From Streptosporangium amethystogenes (GTDB taxonomy: Bacteria; Actinomycetota; Actinomycetes; Streptosporangiales; Streptosporangiaceae), in NCBI RefSeq assembly GCF_000721075.1, contig NZ_JOEQ01000027.1:62001-126000 (forward strand): 64,000 nt of DNA, given 5' to 3'. Positions 20,184 to 29,402 of this stretch are shown one piece after another. The notes beneath the pieces were generated by a model, which made no database searches, was not told the DNA's origin, and worked only from the letters and a program-made list of their open reading frames with translations. Position 1 is the first letter of the stretch; every line of letters begins with the position of its first letter. A program made the position numbers and the translations under genes.

Positions 20184-21167
20184 TCACCCCACCCGGACGC
20201 GCGGGTCGAGGACGGCGTGGAGCACGTCGGAGGCCAACGCGGCCAGCAGCACCGCCAGCGCGGCGAAGCAGCTGATCGCGGCGACGGTGTTGATGTCGTT
20301 GGTGGAGATCGAGTCGACCAGCTGCTCTCCCACGCCGTGCCAGCCGAAGATCTTCTCGGTGAAGGTGGTGCCGACCAGCAGCGCCCCGAAGGTGAAGGCG
20401 AAGTAGGTGACCGCCGGGATCAGCGCGGTGCGCAGCGCGTGCCGGGTCAGCGCGGCACGGCGGCTCAGCCCCTTGGCCATGGCCGTGCGGATGAAGTCGG
20501 CGCCGAGCACATCGAGCATCATGTTGCGCTGGTAGCGGCTGTAGACGGCGGCCAGGCCGAGCGAGAGCGACAGCGTGGGCAGCAGCAGATGCTGGATCCG
20601 GTCGATCCCGGCGGCGGCGAACCCGCCCTGGAGCCCGGGGGTCGCCTCTCCGCTGACGAGGAGGATCTGGGCGCCGACGGCCTCGTTGAACCGGACCGCG
20701 GCGATGATCAGGATGTTGGCCAGCACCACCGTGGGGACCGCGAGGACGACGAAGGAGAGAGCCGTCGAGAGCCGGTCGAAGGCGCCGTACTGCTTGACCG
20801 CGGCGTAGGCGCCGACCAGCACTCCGGTGACGCTGCCGACGAGAAGCCCGACCGTGATCAGGCGCAGGGTGACGCCGATCCGGCGCCCGAGGTCGTCGCC
20901 GACCGAGCCGCCGGCCACCGTCCTGCCGAAGTCGCCGTGCGCCAGGGCGCCCGCCCAGGTCAGGTAGCGCTCGAAGAGCGGGGTGCGGTCGTTGAGGTTG
21001 AGGTCGGTGAGGCGGGCGTCGACGACCGCGGGGGGGATCGGCGGGTTGCGGCCCTCGTAGTTGGATCGCGGGTCGAGCGCGGAGGCGGCCAGCATGTAGG
21101 CGAGGCTGGTGGCCACGACGATCAGCACCAGGTAGTTGAGCAGCCTGCGGGCAAGGAATCCCGCCAT
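20184..21167 (-). CDS. ABC transporter permease (DppB-like)
   Basis: A 327-residue permease, first gene of the importer operon. It has the DppB arrangement: an N-terminal helix (NYLVLIVVATSLAYMLA), a periplasmic segment with LTDLNLNDRTPLFERYL, then the transmembrane domain with the EAA loop around GADFIRTAMAKGLSRRAAL. GGAGGAGGAAAG precedes the ATG, a strong ribosome binding site. About 120 bp upstream separate it from the end of the AAA+ gene on the same strand, which must hold the operon promoter. Confidence 0.94.
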   Translation of the reverse strand: MAGFLARRLLNYLVLIVVATSLAYMLAASALDPRSNYEGRNPPIPPAVVDARLTDLNLNDRTPLFERYLTWAGALAHGDFGRTVAGGSVGDDLGRRIGVTLRLITVGLLVGSVTGVLVGAYAAVKQYGAFDRLSTALSFVVLAVPTVVLANILIIAAVRFNEAVGAQILLVSGEATPGLQGGFAAAGIDRIQHLLLPTLSLSLGLAAVYSRYQRNMMLDVLGADFIRTAMAKGLSRRAALTRHALRTALIPAVTYFAFTFGALLVGTTFTEKIFGWHGVGEQLVDSISTNDINTVAAISCFAALAVLLAALASDVLHAVLDPRVRVG

Positions 21168-21290
21168 CTTTCCTCCTCCGGAGCCCCACCGCTGTCGGTG
21201 ACCATCTTGCTACACTCGGCAACCGATGGGCTGCATAGCGTACCGAATCGGAGGGATCTCGGTGGACGATGGCGCCGGTCGGACCCGGAA

Positions 21291-23654
21291 TCACTTTCCG
21301 GAGAGTTCGTCCACGGCGGCGCGCAGGTCAACGCTGGTGATGGTGGTCAGGTCGGCGGCGGTGGCGGTGGTGCCGCCCAGGGCGGCCAGGCGGACGTCCC
21401 TGCGCATCGCCGCGCGCTCGAAGAGCGAGCGAGCGAACCGGCCGTTGCCCAGGCCGTCGATCAGGCCCTCGTCGCAGACCCAGGCGAAGACCTCGGCCAG
21501 GTCACGCCGGGCGGCGTCGTCGAACCTGTCACCCGAGGAGTCGGCGAGCAGCACCGCGATCTCGGTGAGCTCCTCGGCGGAGTACGAGGGAAACCGCACC
21601 CGCTGGCTGAACCTGCTGCCCAGGCCGGGATTGGACGCCAGGAAGGTGTTCATCTCCCGCTCGTATCCGGCCAGGATGATCACCAGCCGGTCGCGGTCGT
21701 CCTCGGCCCGCTTGAGCAGCGTCTGCACGGCCTCGGTGCCGAAGGCGTCGCCCCCGCTGTAGCCGGAGTTGACCAGGCCGTAGGCCTCGTCGACGAAGAG
21801 CACCCCGCCGAGCGCCCGATCGACCAGCTCGTTCGTCTTGATCGCGGTGGCGCCGAGGTGCTGGCCGACCAGGTCGGCCCGCTGGGCCTCCACCACGTCG
21901 GGCTGGGAGAGCAGGCCGAGCGCGGCGAAGATACGGCCCAGGATGCGGGCCACCGTGGTCTTTCCGGTGCCCGGCGGCCCGGCGAAGACGAAGTGCCGCA
22001 TCTGCGGCGGGGTCGGCAGCCCCCGCTCCTGACGCATCTTGGCCACTCTGAGCTGCGCGGCGATCGCGTGCACCTGCCGTTTGACCGGTTCGAGACCCGC
22101 CATGCGGTCGAGGTCGGCCAGCGCCTCCTCAAGGGAGGGCGCGGCCTGGTAGCCCCGGTAGCGGGCGGTGAGCTCGTCAAAGGCCTTGACGACATCCCCC
22201 AGAACCGTGGTGACCAGGTCCTCGGTGGTGGGCGCGCCACCCGCCCCCACCACGCGCACGTCCCTGGCCTGCGCGGCGGCCTCCACGAGGCTGCGGACGA
22301 ACCGGGCGTTGCCCAGGTCGTCGACTATCGAGCGCCGGTGGATGTCCTCGAATCGGGCGAGCAGCGCGGGCGCGGCCTCCGGTGACATCCGATCGCCCCG
22401 GCGCCTCTGCAGCAGCTCGGTGATCTGGAGCAGCTCATCGGGAGCGTAGCTGGGGAAGCGGACCCGGCTTGCGAACCGGCTGGACAGGCCGGGGTTGGAC
22501 GACAGGAAGGTGGCCATCTCCTTCTCGTATCCGGCCAGGATGACGACCAGCCGGTCGCGGTCGTCCTCGGCCCGCTTGAGCAGGGTCTGCACGGCCTCCG
22601 CGCCGAACCTGTCCGGCTGGCCGTCACCGGAGTTGATCAGGCTGTACGCCTCGTCGATGAAGAGCACCCCGCCGAGCGCCCGGTCGACCAACTCGTTCGT
22701 CTTGATCGCGGTGGCGCCGAGGAACTCCCCCACCAGGTCGGCCCGCTGGGCCTCGACCACATAGGGGGTCTCCAGCAGGCCGAAGGCGTAGAAGATCTTC
22801 GCGACGGTCCTGGCCACGCTGGTCTTGCCGGTGCCCGGAGGGCCGACGAACACGAAGTGCCGCATCGGCGGCTCGGTGGAGTATCCGGCCTCTCTGCGTA
22901 ACCTGGCCGCCTCGATCGAGGCGGCGATCGAACGCACCTGTTCCTTCACCGGGGCCAGGCCGATCATGGCGTCCAGCTCTCCGAGCGCCTCCTCCACCGA
23001 GATGGGCGGCGGCGCCTCCCGCTCGTCGGCCACCGCGGCGGGTGCGGGGAGACCGCCCCCGCGGCCCCTGAGCCCGGCCTGGCTCCGCTCCCCCGCCGTC
23101 AGCCCCGCCCGCACCCGGCGGGCCTGGAGGAGGCGCTGGACGAGCACCCCGGCCGCCACCGCGTACGCGACCCAGATGGCGGTGACCGGCGCGAGCCCGG
23201 GGATGACCGCGCCGAGCAGCACGGCCACCAGTCCGGCGGGCACCAGTGCCATGGCCGTGCTCACCCACGGGGTGACCCAGCGGATGAGGTGGGCCGCGCC
23301 GGCCACCAGGGGGGCGAGGATCATCAGCGCGGTCGGGACCGGCGAGTTCCAGCCGGAGGCGCCCTGGAAGATCATCAGCGCCGACAGCCAGGCGAGCACC
23401 ACGAGCAGGGTGGCCGCGGCGCGGGGAAAGCTCAGGGTCAGCGCCGCGAAGCCGAGCAGCGTCAGCGTGACGAAGAGCGTGTTGAGCACCGACCAACCAA
23501 GGCCGAACGCCAGCCCGACCGCTCCGACCAGTACCGCGACGTAGATCAGCCTGCGCAGAGGCGGCGAGAGCCGGAAGTAGCCCAGCCGCACCCGCTCGAA
23601 CAGATCCCGTGCGGCCGCGCGCCCCGCCGGCTGGGCCCTGCTGGATTCCCGCAT
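21291..23654 (-). CDS. Membrane-anchored protein with two CbbX/SpoVK-type AAA+ domains
   Basis: A 787-residue protein. Residues about 35-185 hold several hydrophobic helices, probably five or six membrane passes. Two AAA+ modules of the CbbX/SpoVK/EccA class follow. Module 1 has GPPGTGKTS and LFIDEAYSL. Module 2 has GPPGTGKTT and LFVDEAYGL. Each is preceded by the same lead-in (AL..LD.M.GL.PVK.QV). The two modules are clearly internal duplicates and share long identical stretches such as VEAQRADLVG and TEAVQTLLKRAEDDRDRLV. The substrate is unknown. I chose the ATG at 23654 (GGGGAGG four bases away) over the adjacent GTG. No ESX or RuBisCO genes are near. Confidence 0.9.
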   Translation of the reverse strand: MRESSRAQPAGRAAARDLFERVRLGYFRLSPPLRRLIYVAVLVGAVGLAFGLGWSVLNTLFVTLTLLGFAALTLSFPRAAATLLVVLAWLSALMIFQGASGWNSPVPTALMILAPLVAGAAHLIRWVTPWVSTAMALVPAGLVAVLLGAVIPGLAPVTAIWVAYAVAAGVLVQRLLQARRVRAGLTAGERSQAGLRGRGGGLPAPAAVADEREAPPPISVEEALGELDAMIGLAPVKEQVRSIAASIEAARLRREAGYSTEPPMRHFVFVGPPGTGKTSVARTVAKIFYAFGLLETPYVVEAQRADLVGEFLGATAIKTNELVDRALGGVLFIDEAYSLINSGDGQPDRFGAEAVQTLLKRAEDDRDRLVVILAGYEKEMATFLSSNPGLSSRFASRVRFPSYAPDELLQITELLQRRRGDRMSPEAAPALLARFEDIHRRSIVDDLGNARFVRSLVEAAAQARDVRVVGAGGAPTTEDLVTTVLGDVVKAFDELTARYRGYQAAPSLEEALADLDRMAGLEPVKRQVHAIAAQLRVAKMRQERGLPTPPQMRHFVFAGPPGTGKTTVARILGRIFAALGLLSQPDVVEAQRADLVGQHLGATAIKTNELVDRALGGVLFVDEAYGLVNSGYSGGDAFGTEAVQTLLKRAEDDRDRLVIILAGYEREMNTFLASNPGLGSRFSQRVRFPSYSAEELTEIAVLLADSSGDRFDDAARRDLAEVFAWVCDEGLIDGLGNGRFARSLFERAAMRRDVRLAALGGTTATAADLTTITSVDLRAAVDELSGK

Positions 23655-24021
23655 CACGCCTCCCCGGTCCGCCCCCGGTTATACCGCACCGGGAGGACGT
23701 TTGCGCGTGCCTGAGCGTCGCGCCACGCCGCCGCGCGGGCACGATCAGATATGTGGACGACAATGGATGAAATCCACGTTCGAGGTGGCAAGCTCCGACC
23801 GGTGCCGCACCGGTGGCCACACCCTTCCCTGTGCCGCCTCCGCGCCCCGCGCGCGGTGGTTCGCGCCGGTGTTCCCGCCTGGTGGGAGTACCCGGCCCCC
23901 GCGCCCGTCCTACCCGGGGAACCGGCCAGGTGACGGGCATGGGAATATCACCGCCGGGCAAGGCGGTCCGCGCTCCCGACGGCCGCCCGCGCCCGGCGTG
24001 GCCGCTCTTTCCGGGGGCGGC
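23655..24021. other. Intergenic region, about 365 bp, no gene seen
   Basis: Between two minus-strand genes. It contains a perfect ACCGGTGC-C-GCACCGGT inverted repeat near 23799-23815 and several GC-rich repeats. I find no coding frame with a credible start and no U-tract terminator. Confidence 0.4.
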
Positions 24022-25887
24022 TCAGCCTCGGCGGGCACGGCCCTGGTGCCGGCCGGGATACTCGCCGACCACGACCTGCTTGGGGGTGACCCTCAGCAGG
24101 TCGGCCTCGGTGTCGCCGATCGCGATGCCGCGCACCTCGGCCCAGAGGCCGCGGCCCTGCTGGTCCGCGACGAAGACCGCCACCCTGGGGTCGCGCTCGG
24201 CGGCCTCCCACGCGTCGGAGGCCGCGATCAGGCGCAACTCGCCGCTCGGGCCGACCGAACTGACCGCGCCGACGGCCAGCGCGCGCGGGCCGCTGGGGTC
24301 GGCGTAGGCGAGCACCACCCCCCGCGCGTAGGTGAAGGCCGCGCGCACCTCCCCGCTGAGCCCCACCGGCGGGGAGGCATCGCCGGGCAGGCGGCCGCCG
24401 CAGCCGTCGCACATGACCAGCGAGGCGCGCCAGGGACCCGGCGCACCCCGCCACCACGCCCGCACCGACCTCGTGGCGAACACCGCCGACGAGACGGCCG
24501 GCAGCGCGGTTCCGGCCCGCCAGGCCCACTCACCCGCCTGCGCGAGCCCGAGCGTGGTGACCGCGGCCGCCATGCCGAGCAGAAGCGCCGCCGCGGCGGA
24601 CAGGGCCAGCGCCACCGCCAGCCCGCGGTCCGCCGCCAGCACCCTGCCGAGGCCCAGGGCGGGACCGGCCCCGCGGTACGCCCAGCCGAGCACGAGCGGC
24701 ACGGCGAGCGCGGCGAGCGCCCAACGCCGTTCGCCCAGGACCTCCGCCGCCAGCACCACCGCCACCGGCACCGACCAGGCCCGGCCCGCCACCAGCCAGA
24801 GGGTCACGTTGACGTCCCGCCGGGCCGTACGGTCGCCACCGGCCGCGGCGAACTCGGTCAGTGCCCTGACCGGCCGCCCGCGCCAGGCCTCGACGAGCAC
24901 GCGCAGGACGAGCAGTACGGCGCCGTTGAGGAGCACCAGCCCGGCGAGGCCCGCCCAGAGCACCCCCGTGGCGTCCGGCGGCGGTCCGGCCAGGAGCGGT
25001 GGGACCTCCGATGGGAGGGTGGCGACGACCGCGACGTACGCGGCCACGACGACCAGGGTGATCAGGATCGACGTGCCGAGCCAGAGGTCGCGGGCGAGCA
25101 TGCCGGGCACGTACGACCAGAGCCCGACCCGGTGCGCCTGTCTGAGGGTGATCACCAGGACGGCGAGCGGCACCAGCCCGCCCCCGATCCTCGCCACGCC
25201 TGCCAGGCCGAACCCGAACTCCGCCGCGCAGACCGCGACGAGGGCGACGGCCAGCAGGAGGCGGATCTGCCGCGACCATGTCTCCAGGGCGCGCCTGGCC
25301 CGGCCCGTCTCGCGGGGGTCGACCGGCCAGGCGGGGTCGTGGTGGGCACGTGGGCGCTCCCAGCGCAGCCAGGTCAGGCCGAGGTTGATCCTGGCGCCGG
25401 GATGGTCGGGCAGGCGGCGCAGCGCGTCGCGGTAGGCGGCCCGCGCGCGGGGGTACTCACCGCGCAGCAGCGCGAGGTCACCGATGAGGACATGCGGGTC
25501 CGGCTCCTCCGGCGCGTAGCGGACGGCCCTGGCCGCCTGTGCCCGCGACTCGCGCCAGCGGCCCGGCACCCTGCGCAGCGCCGCCCCCAGGCGCATCCGC
25601 GCGGCCCAGGAGCCCGGCGCGAGGCGCACCGCCTCCTCGGCGGCGGCCACGGCCTCCGCGTCGCGGCCGAGCCGCTCGAATGCGAGACTGGCGAGGCGGT
25701 ATCCCCAGTCGGCTCCCGACTCGGACCGGGGGTCGAGGTCCAGCGCCCTGCGGGCGGCCTCCAGCGCGGCCTCGGGATGGTCACGGCCCAGCAACGCGGC
25801 GGCCACGGCACACCACTGCCGGGGGTCGTCGGGATCTCGGGGCGGCGACACCGGGGCCGAGTCGTGCCCGCCGAACCCGCTCACCAC
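24022..25887 (-). CDS. TPR - polytopic membrane - PNPOx-like flavin barrel fusion protein
   Basis: A 621-residue protein with three parts. Residues 1-165 are TPR-like helical repeats (ALEAARRALDLDP, AVAAAEEAVRLAPGS, RAAYRDALRRLPDHPGARINLG). Residues about 200-470 contain roughly eight hydrophobic helices. The C-terminal 110 residues look like a pyridoxamine-phosphate-oxidase-type split barrel (AASDAWEAAERDPRVAVFV, then LLRVTPKQVVVGEYPG). A CDGCGG pair near 490 could bind metal. The domain calls rest on pattern similarity only. Function is unknown. The start is the GTG giving MVSGFGGHD; an internal start is possible. Confidence 0.82.
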   Translation of the reverse strand: MVSGFGGHDSAPVSPPRDPDDPRQWCAVAAALLGRDHPEAALEAARRALDLDPRSESGADWGYRLASLAFERLGRDAEAVAAAEEAVRLAPGSWAARMRLGAALRRVPGRWRESRAQAARAVRYAPEEPDPHVLIGDLALLRGEYPRARAAYRDALRRLPDHPGARINLGLTWLRWERPRAHHDPAWPVDPRETGRARRALETWSRQIRLLLAVALVAVCAAEFGFGLAGVARIGGGLVPLAVLVITLRQAHRVGLWSYVPGMLARDLWLGTSILITLVVVAAYVAVVATLPSEVPPLLAGPPPDATGVLWAGLAGLVLLNGAVLLVLRVLVEAWRGRPVRALTEFAAAGGDRTARRDVNVTLWLVAGRAWSVPVAVVLAAEVLGERRWALAALAVPLVLGWAYRGAGPALGLGRVLAADRGLAVALALSAAAALLLGMAAAVTTLGLAQAGEWAWRAGTALPAVSSAVFATRSVRAWWRGAPGPWRASLVMCDGCGGRLPGDASPPVGLSGEVRAAFTYARGVVLAYADPSGPRALAVGAVSSVGPSGELRLIAASDAWEAAERDPRVAVFVADQQGRGLWAEVRGIAIGDTEADLLRVTPKQVVVGEYPGRHQGRARRG

Positions 25888-25976
25888 AGCGGTTCACGGG
25901 CCTCACGCTGACTCCCCACGATCGCCATGGTCCGTGGGAGATCACCATTTGCCTAGATAACGGTATATGCCTGTAT

Positions 25977-25988
25977 CTCTCTAGAGAG
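25977..25988. promoter_or_regulatory. Perfect 12-bp palindrome upstream of MFS gene
   Basis: CTCTCTAGAGAG sits about 160 bp before the MFS start in a locally AT-rich stretch. It may be an operator for the drug-exporter gene. No regulator gene is adjacent, so this is tentative. Confidence 0.3.
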
Positions 25989-26149
25989 GTCACTCACAGT
26001 GTCACCGGAAACACGGACTGTCGATCGACCCCGAGCGACAAGGTACACATATCCATGTAAATCCATCATCGAATGCCACCCCGCGCACTGCCGCACTTCG
26101 CCTAGGCTGCGACGTATGTTCGTCCAGGCTGACAATTCCTGAGCGGCCC

Positions 26150-27706
26150 ATGACCACCATCATGGCCAAAGCCAGGGGTGGGGACGGCGGCTCACCGGCA
26201 CCTGGGGCCAGCCGGTGGTCGATCCTCGCCCTGCTCTGCTTCAGCCTGCTGCTGATCGCGGTGGACGCCACGGTGCTGCACATCGCGGTGCCCACGCTGA
26301 CGGCGGCCCTGGAGCCGACCTCCGTGGAGCTGCTGTGGATCATCGACGTCTACTCGCTGGTGGTCGCGCCGCTGCTGCTGACCTTTGGCACGCTCGGTGA
26401 CCGCCACGGTCGCAAACGGCTGGTGCTGGCCGGATACGTGGTCTTCGGCATCGCCTCGGCGGCGGCCGCGTTCGCCCCGACCCCGCTCACGCTGATCTCG
26501 GCGCGAGCACTGCTCGGCGTCGGCGGTGCCATGATCATGCCCGCCACCCTCTCCATCATCCGGCAGGTCTTCACCGACCGGCACGAGCGGGCGATCGCGC
26601 TGGGCGTGTGGAGCGCGGTGGCGGCGGCCGGGGCCGCGGTCGGCCCGCTCATCGGCGGGCTGCTCGTCGAGAAGTTCTGGTGGGGCGCCGTCTTCCTGAT
26701 CAACGTCCCCATCCTGATGGTCCTGCTGCCCGCCGCGATCAGGCTTCTTCCCGAGATCCCGAGACGCTCCGACCAGCCGTGGGACGCGCTCAGCGCGCTG
26801 CTGTCGGTATTGGGCATCCTCGGTGTGGCCTTCGGCCTGAAGGAGACGGGCGCCGGGCATCTCGGCGGGGTGGCGGTCCTGCTGTGCGGGGTCTGGCTGC
26901 TGACCTGGTTCGTCCGCAGACAGCGGCGACTGGCCTTCCCCCTGCTCGACCTGGAGCTGTTCCGGCGACGGGCGTTCTGCGCCGGGGTGGGCGGCGTGCT
27001 GCTGACCGTCTTCGCCCTGGTCGGACTGGAGCTCATGCTCGCCCAGTACCTCCAGCTGGTCCTCGGCGACAGCCCGCTCGAGGCGGCCGTACGGATGCTC
27101 CCGCTCATGATCGCCGCGATCGCGGGTGGCCTGGCCGGGGCTCGGCTGCTTCGGTGGTTCGGACTGCGCGCCACGATGAGCGGCGGGCTGGCGCTGACCG
27201 CCCTGTCCCTCGCCCCCACCCTGGCCTGGGGCACCGAGGGACATCCGGTGGCCCTGACGTTCTGCTTCGTCGGTATCGGCTTCGGCATCCAGGTCACCCT
27301 GCTGGCCGCCTCCGACACCATCATGTCGGCCGCGCCCGAGTCGCACGCGGGCGGCGCCGCCGCGATCGAGGAGACCGCCTACGAGCTGGGTGCCGGTCTC
27401 GGGGTCGCGGTGCTCGGCACGATCACCACGGTCGTGTACGCCCCCTCGCTGGGCCCGGTCCCCGGCGTCGCTCCCGAGACGATGCACCAGGCCCGCCAGT
27501 CGCTCGCCTCCGCCGCGCACATGGCACGGGAGATCGGCGGCGGCGTGGGAGACGCACTGCTCTCCGCGGCCCGCGTCGCGTTCGTCGCGGGCCTGCACAC
27601 GACGATCGTGGTGAGTGTGCTCCTGCTCGGCTTCACCGCACTGGCCGTGCTGCTCCTGGTACCCCACCGCCCCGAGAAAGACGGAGAGGGGAGTAACTCC
27701 TCTTGA
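26150..27706 (+). CDS. MFS drug exporter, DHA2 (EmrB/QacA) type, 14 helices
   Basis: A 518-residue proton-driven exporter. The N-terminal half shows VDATVLHIAVPTL (motif D1-like), GDRHGRKR (motif A) and GPLIGGLL (motif C), and the hydrophobicity suggests 14 membrane helices. Members export cationic dyes, biocides or antibiotics; the substrate here is unknown. The ATG has no ribosome binding site and another ATG lies 12 bases downstream, so the exact start is uncertain and a leaderless transcript is possible. No TetR regulator is adjacent. Confidence 0.94.
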   Translation: MTTIMAKARGGDGGSPAPGASRWSILALLCFSLLLIAVDATVLHIAVPTLTAALEPTSVELLWIIDVYSLVVAPLLLTFGTLGDRHGRKRLVLAGYVVFGIASAAAAFAPTPLTLISARALLGVGGAMIMPATLSIIRQVFTDRHERAIALGVWSAVAAAGAAVGPLIGGLLVEKFWWGAVFLINVPILMVLLPAAIRLLPEIPRRSDQPWDALSALLSVLGILGVAFGLKETGAGHLGGVAVLLCGVWLLTWFVRRQRRLAFPLLDLELFRRRAFCAGVGGVLLTVFALVGLELMLAQYLQLVLGDSPLEAAVRMLPLMIAAIAGGLAGARLLRWFGLRATMSGGLALTALSLAPTLAWGTEGHPVALTFCFVGIGFGIQVTLLAASDTIMSAAPESHAGGAAAIEETAYELGAGLGVAVLGTITTVVYAPSLGPVPGVAPETMHQARQSLASAAHMAREIGGGVGDALLSAARVAFVAGLHTTIVVSVLLLGFTALAVLLLVPHRPEKDGEGSNSS

Positions 27707-27785
27707 GGGGTTTGGAAGGTCCTCGCTCGGTCATCTATCGGTCAAGCCTGGGCAGGAACGGTGAATCTAACCAGAATGAGGAACC

Positions 27786-28499
27786 GTGCGACGAACCCTC
27801 CATGATCTTGCCTCCCTGGCCGCCAGGCTGGGGGTGGGCGGGATCTTCTTCGCCAACGGCTGGCACAAGCTCGAAGCGGGCCTGACCGCCACCGCCGGGC
27901 AGTTCACCACCCTGGGTGCCCCCGCACCGGGCGTGTGGGCCGCCACCACCATGCTGACGGAACTCATCGGTGGCGCGCTGCTGGTGGCCGGGCTCGCCGT
28001 ACCCGCGTGCGGGCTGCTGCTGTTCGCCGAGGCCCTCGCCGTGTTCGTACTGGCCAGTGGCGAGACGGGCCTGCCGCTCACCGGGGGCGACGCCAAGCTG
28101 ATCGTGGCACTCGGGGCCGCCTCCATCCTGCTGGCGGTGGGCGGCGCGGGCCGCCTGTCGGTCGACCACATGGTGGTGATCAAGCGCCGTGAGGCCGAGG
28201 CCGCCGAGGACTTCGCCGCCGAGAGCGAGGCCGACGACGTCATCGCCGCGCTGCGCGAGCCGGAGACCCCTCCGGCGCCCGCCCTGCCCGCCGCGGGGAA
28301 GAAGCCCGCCGACACCGACAAGCCCGCTCCGGCCACCTCCGAGAGCACCGTCGACACCGCGGAGTTCCCCGCCGCCGCCCGTCCGCGCACGCGTACCCGC
28401 AAGCCCTCCTCCGGTACCGCACCCACCGCGCCGCCCACCTCCGGCAAGGCAGGCGACACCCTCGTGGCGGGCAAGAAGGACGAGCCCTCCGGAAGCTGA
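27786..28499 (+). CDS. DoxX family membrane protein with long charged tail
   Basis: A 237-residue protein. Residues 1-130 are a four-helix DoxX domain (LGVGGIFFANGWHKLEAGL at the start, LPLTGGDAKLIVALGAAS near 95). Residues about 140-237 are a hydrophilic Ala/Pro/Lys/Glu tail without predicted fold. Related DoxX proteins in mycobacteria take part in redox homeostasis at the membrane. The GTG start follows AGGAACC. It is downstream of the MFS gene with an 80-bp gap and may be independently transcribed. Confidence 0.87.
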   Translation: MRRTLHDLASLAARLGVGGIFFANGWHKLEAGLTATAGQFTTLGAPAPGVWAATTMLTELIGGALLVAGLAVPACGLLLFAEALAVFVLASGETGLPLTGGDAKLIVALGAASILLAVGGAGRLSVDHMVVIKRREAEAAEDFAAESEADDVIAALREPETPPAPALPAAGKKPADTDKPAPATSESTVDTAEFPAAARPRTRTRKPSSGTAPTAPPTSGKAGDTLVAGKKDEPSGS

Positions 28500-28641
28500 G
28501 CCCTTCCGGGACCTGAGCGGACGAATCCCGGACGCCCGGCCCTCGCACGACTCACCGCGGTCGCACGGACGGTACCCCGGCACCATCACAGCCGACCTCG
28601 GGAGATGGCCGCGGAACCGCCGGCCTGACACCGGTCGGCCG

Positions 28642-29352
28642 TCAGTCCCTTCCCTGCCAGGTCGTCACGCACGCCTCGTTGCCCTCCACGTCCGCCAGCA
28701 CCCAGAAGGAGGGCGCCGAGACGTCGGACAGCAGCACCCCGCCCGAGGCGAGGGCGGCCTCGATCCGGTGGGGCGCCTCGTCGTGGGGGACCGAGACGTC
28801 GAGATGGATCCGGTTGCGCTGCGGCCGGGGCGCGGTCATCCGCTGGAACCAGATCGCCGGCCCCTGCCCGACGGGATCCACCAGCGCGCCCTCGCCACCG
28901 GACGCTCCGGGCTCGTCGTGATAACCCATCACCGCCTTCCAGAACGGGCGGACGGCGGCGATGTCGATCGCGTCGATCGCGATCTCAAGGACCTGGACCG
29001 ACCGCACCTCCTGGCCGCCCACGTCGGCGCCGGTGCTCAGCCCGAGCTCGCCCACGACCGCGGAGATCCGACCGGCGAGCTCGACCTCGACCGGCGTCAC
29101 CGCGCCGGTGACCGGTGAGCGCAGGGTCAAGACCACCCGGCCGGGGCGGACGTCCATCTCCAGGCTTCGCTCGGCGTCCGCACCGGCCACGGCCACCGCG
29201 CGCGCGACGACCTCGACCGCCCGCGCGGGCGATGCCACGGCCACCGACGTGCGCACCACGTCCAGGACGTAGCGCCACCCAAGATCGCCGACAGCGTCGG
29301 AGATCTCCCGTCGGCTCAGCCTCTTGTCACCATCCGGAACCTGCTGCGTCAT
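28642..29352 (-). CDS. Pterin-dehydratase-like / VOC (glyoxalase-fold) fusion protein
   Basis: A 236-residue protein. The N-terminal 100 residues start MTQQVPDGDKRLSRREISD and resemble a 4a-hydroxytetrahydrobiopterin dehydratase fold. The C-terminal 110 residues are a VOC domain (VQVLEIAIDAIDIAAVRPFW, then NRIHLDVSVPHDEA and SFWVLADVEGNEACV). The conserved metal or substrate residues are only partly recognisable, so enzyme activity is uncertain. I chose the ATG at 29352 because the upstream 14 codons lack homology. It converges with doxX. Confidence 0.85.
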   Translation of the reverse strand: MTQQVPDGDKRLSRREISDAVGDLGWRYVLDVVRTSVAVASPARAVEVVARAVAVAGADAERSLEMDVRPGRVVLTLRSPVTGAVTPVEVELAGRISAVVGELGLSTGADVGGQEVRSVQVLEIAIDAIDIAAVRPFWKAVMGYHDEPGASGGEGALVDPVGQGPAIWFQRMTAPRPQRNRIHLDVSVPHDEAPHRIEAALASGGVLLSDVSAPSFWVLADVEGNEACVTTWQGRD

Positions 29353-29402
29353 ACCGCCATGATCGCAGCGCCCCTCCCTCTCGCGGGACCCCATCGGCGG
29401 AC

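Noticed and set aside
23701..25911. 736-codon plus-strand frame opposite the TPR/membrane gene
   Set aside because: Arg/Pro/Gly-rich composition without hydrophobic core; the minus-strand gene has clear domains.
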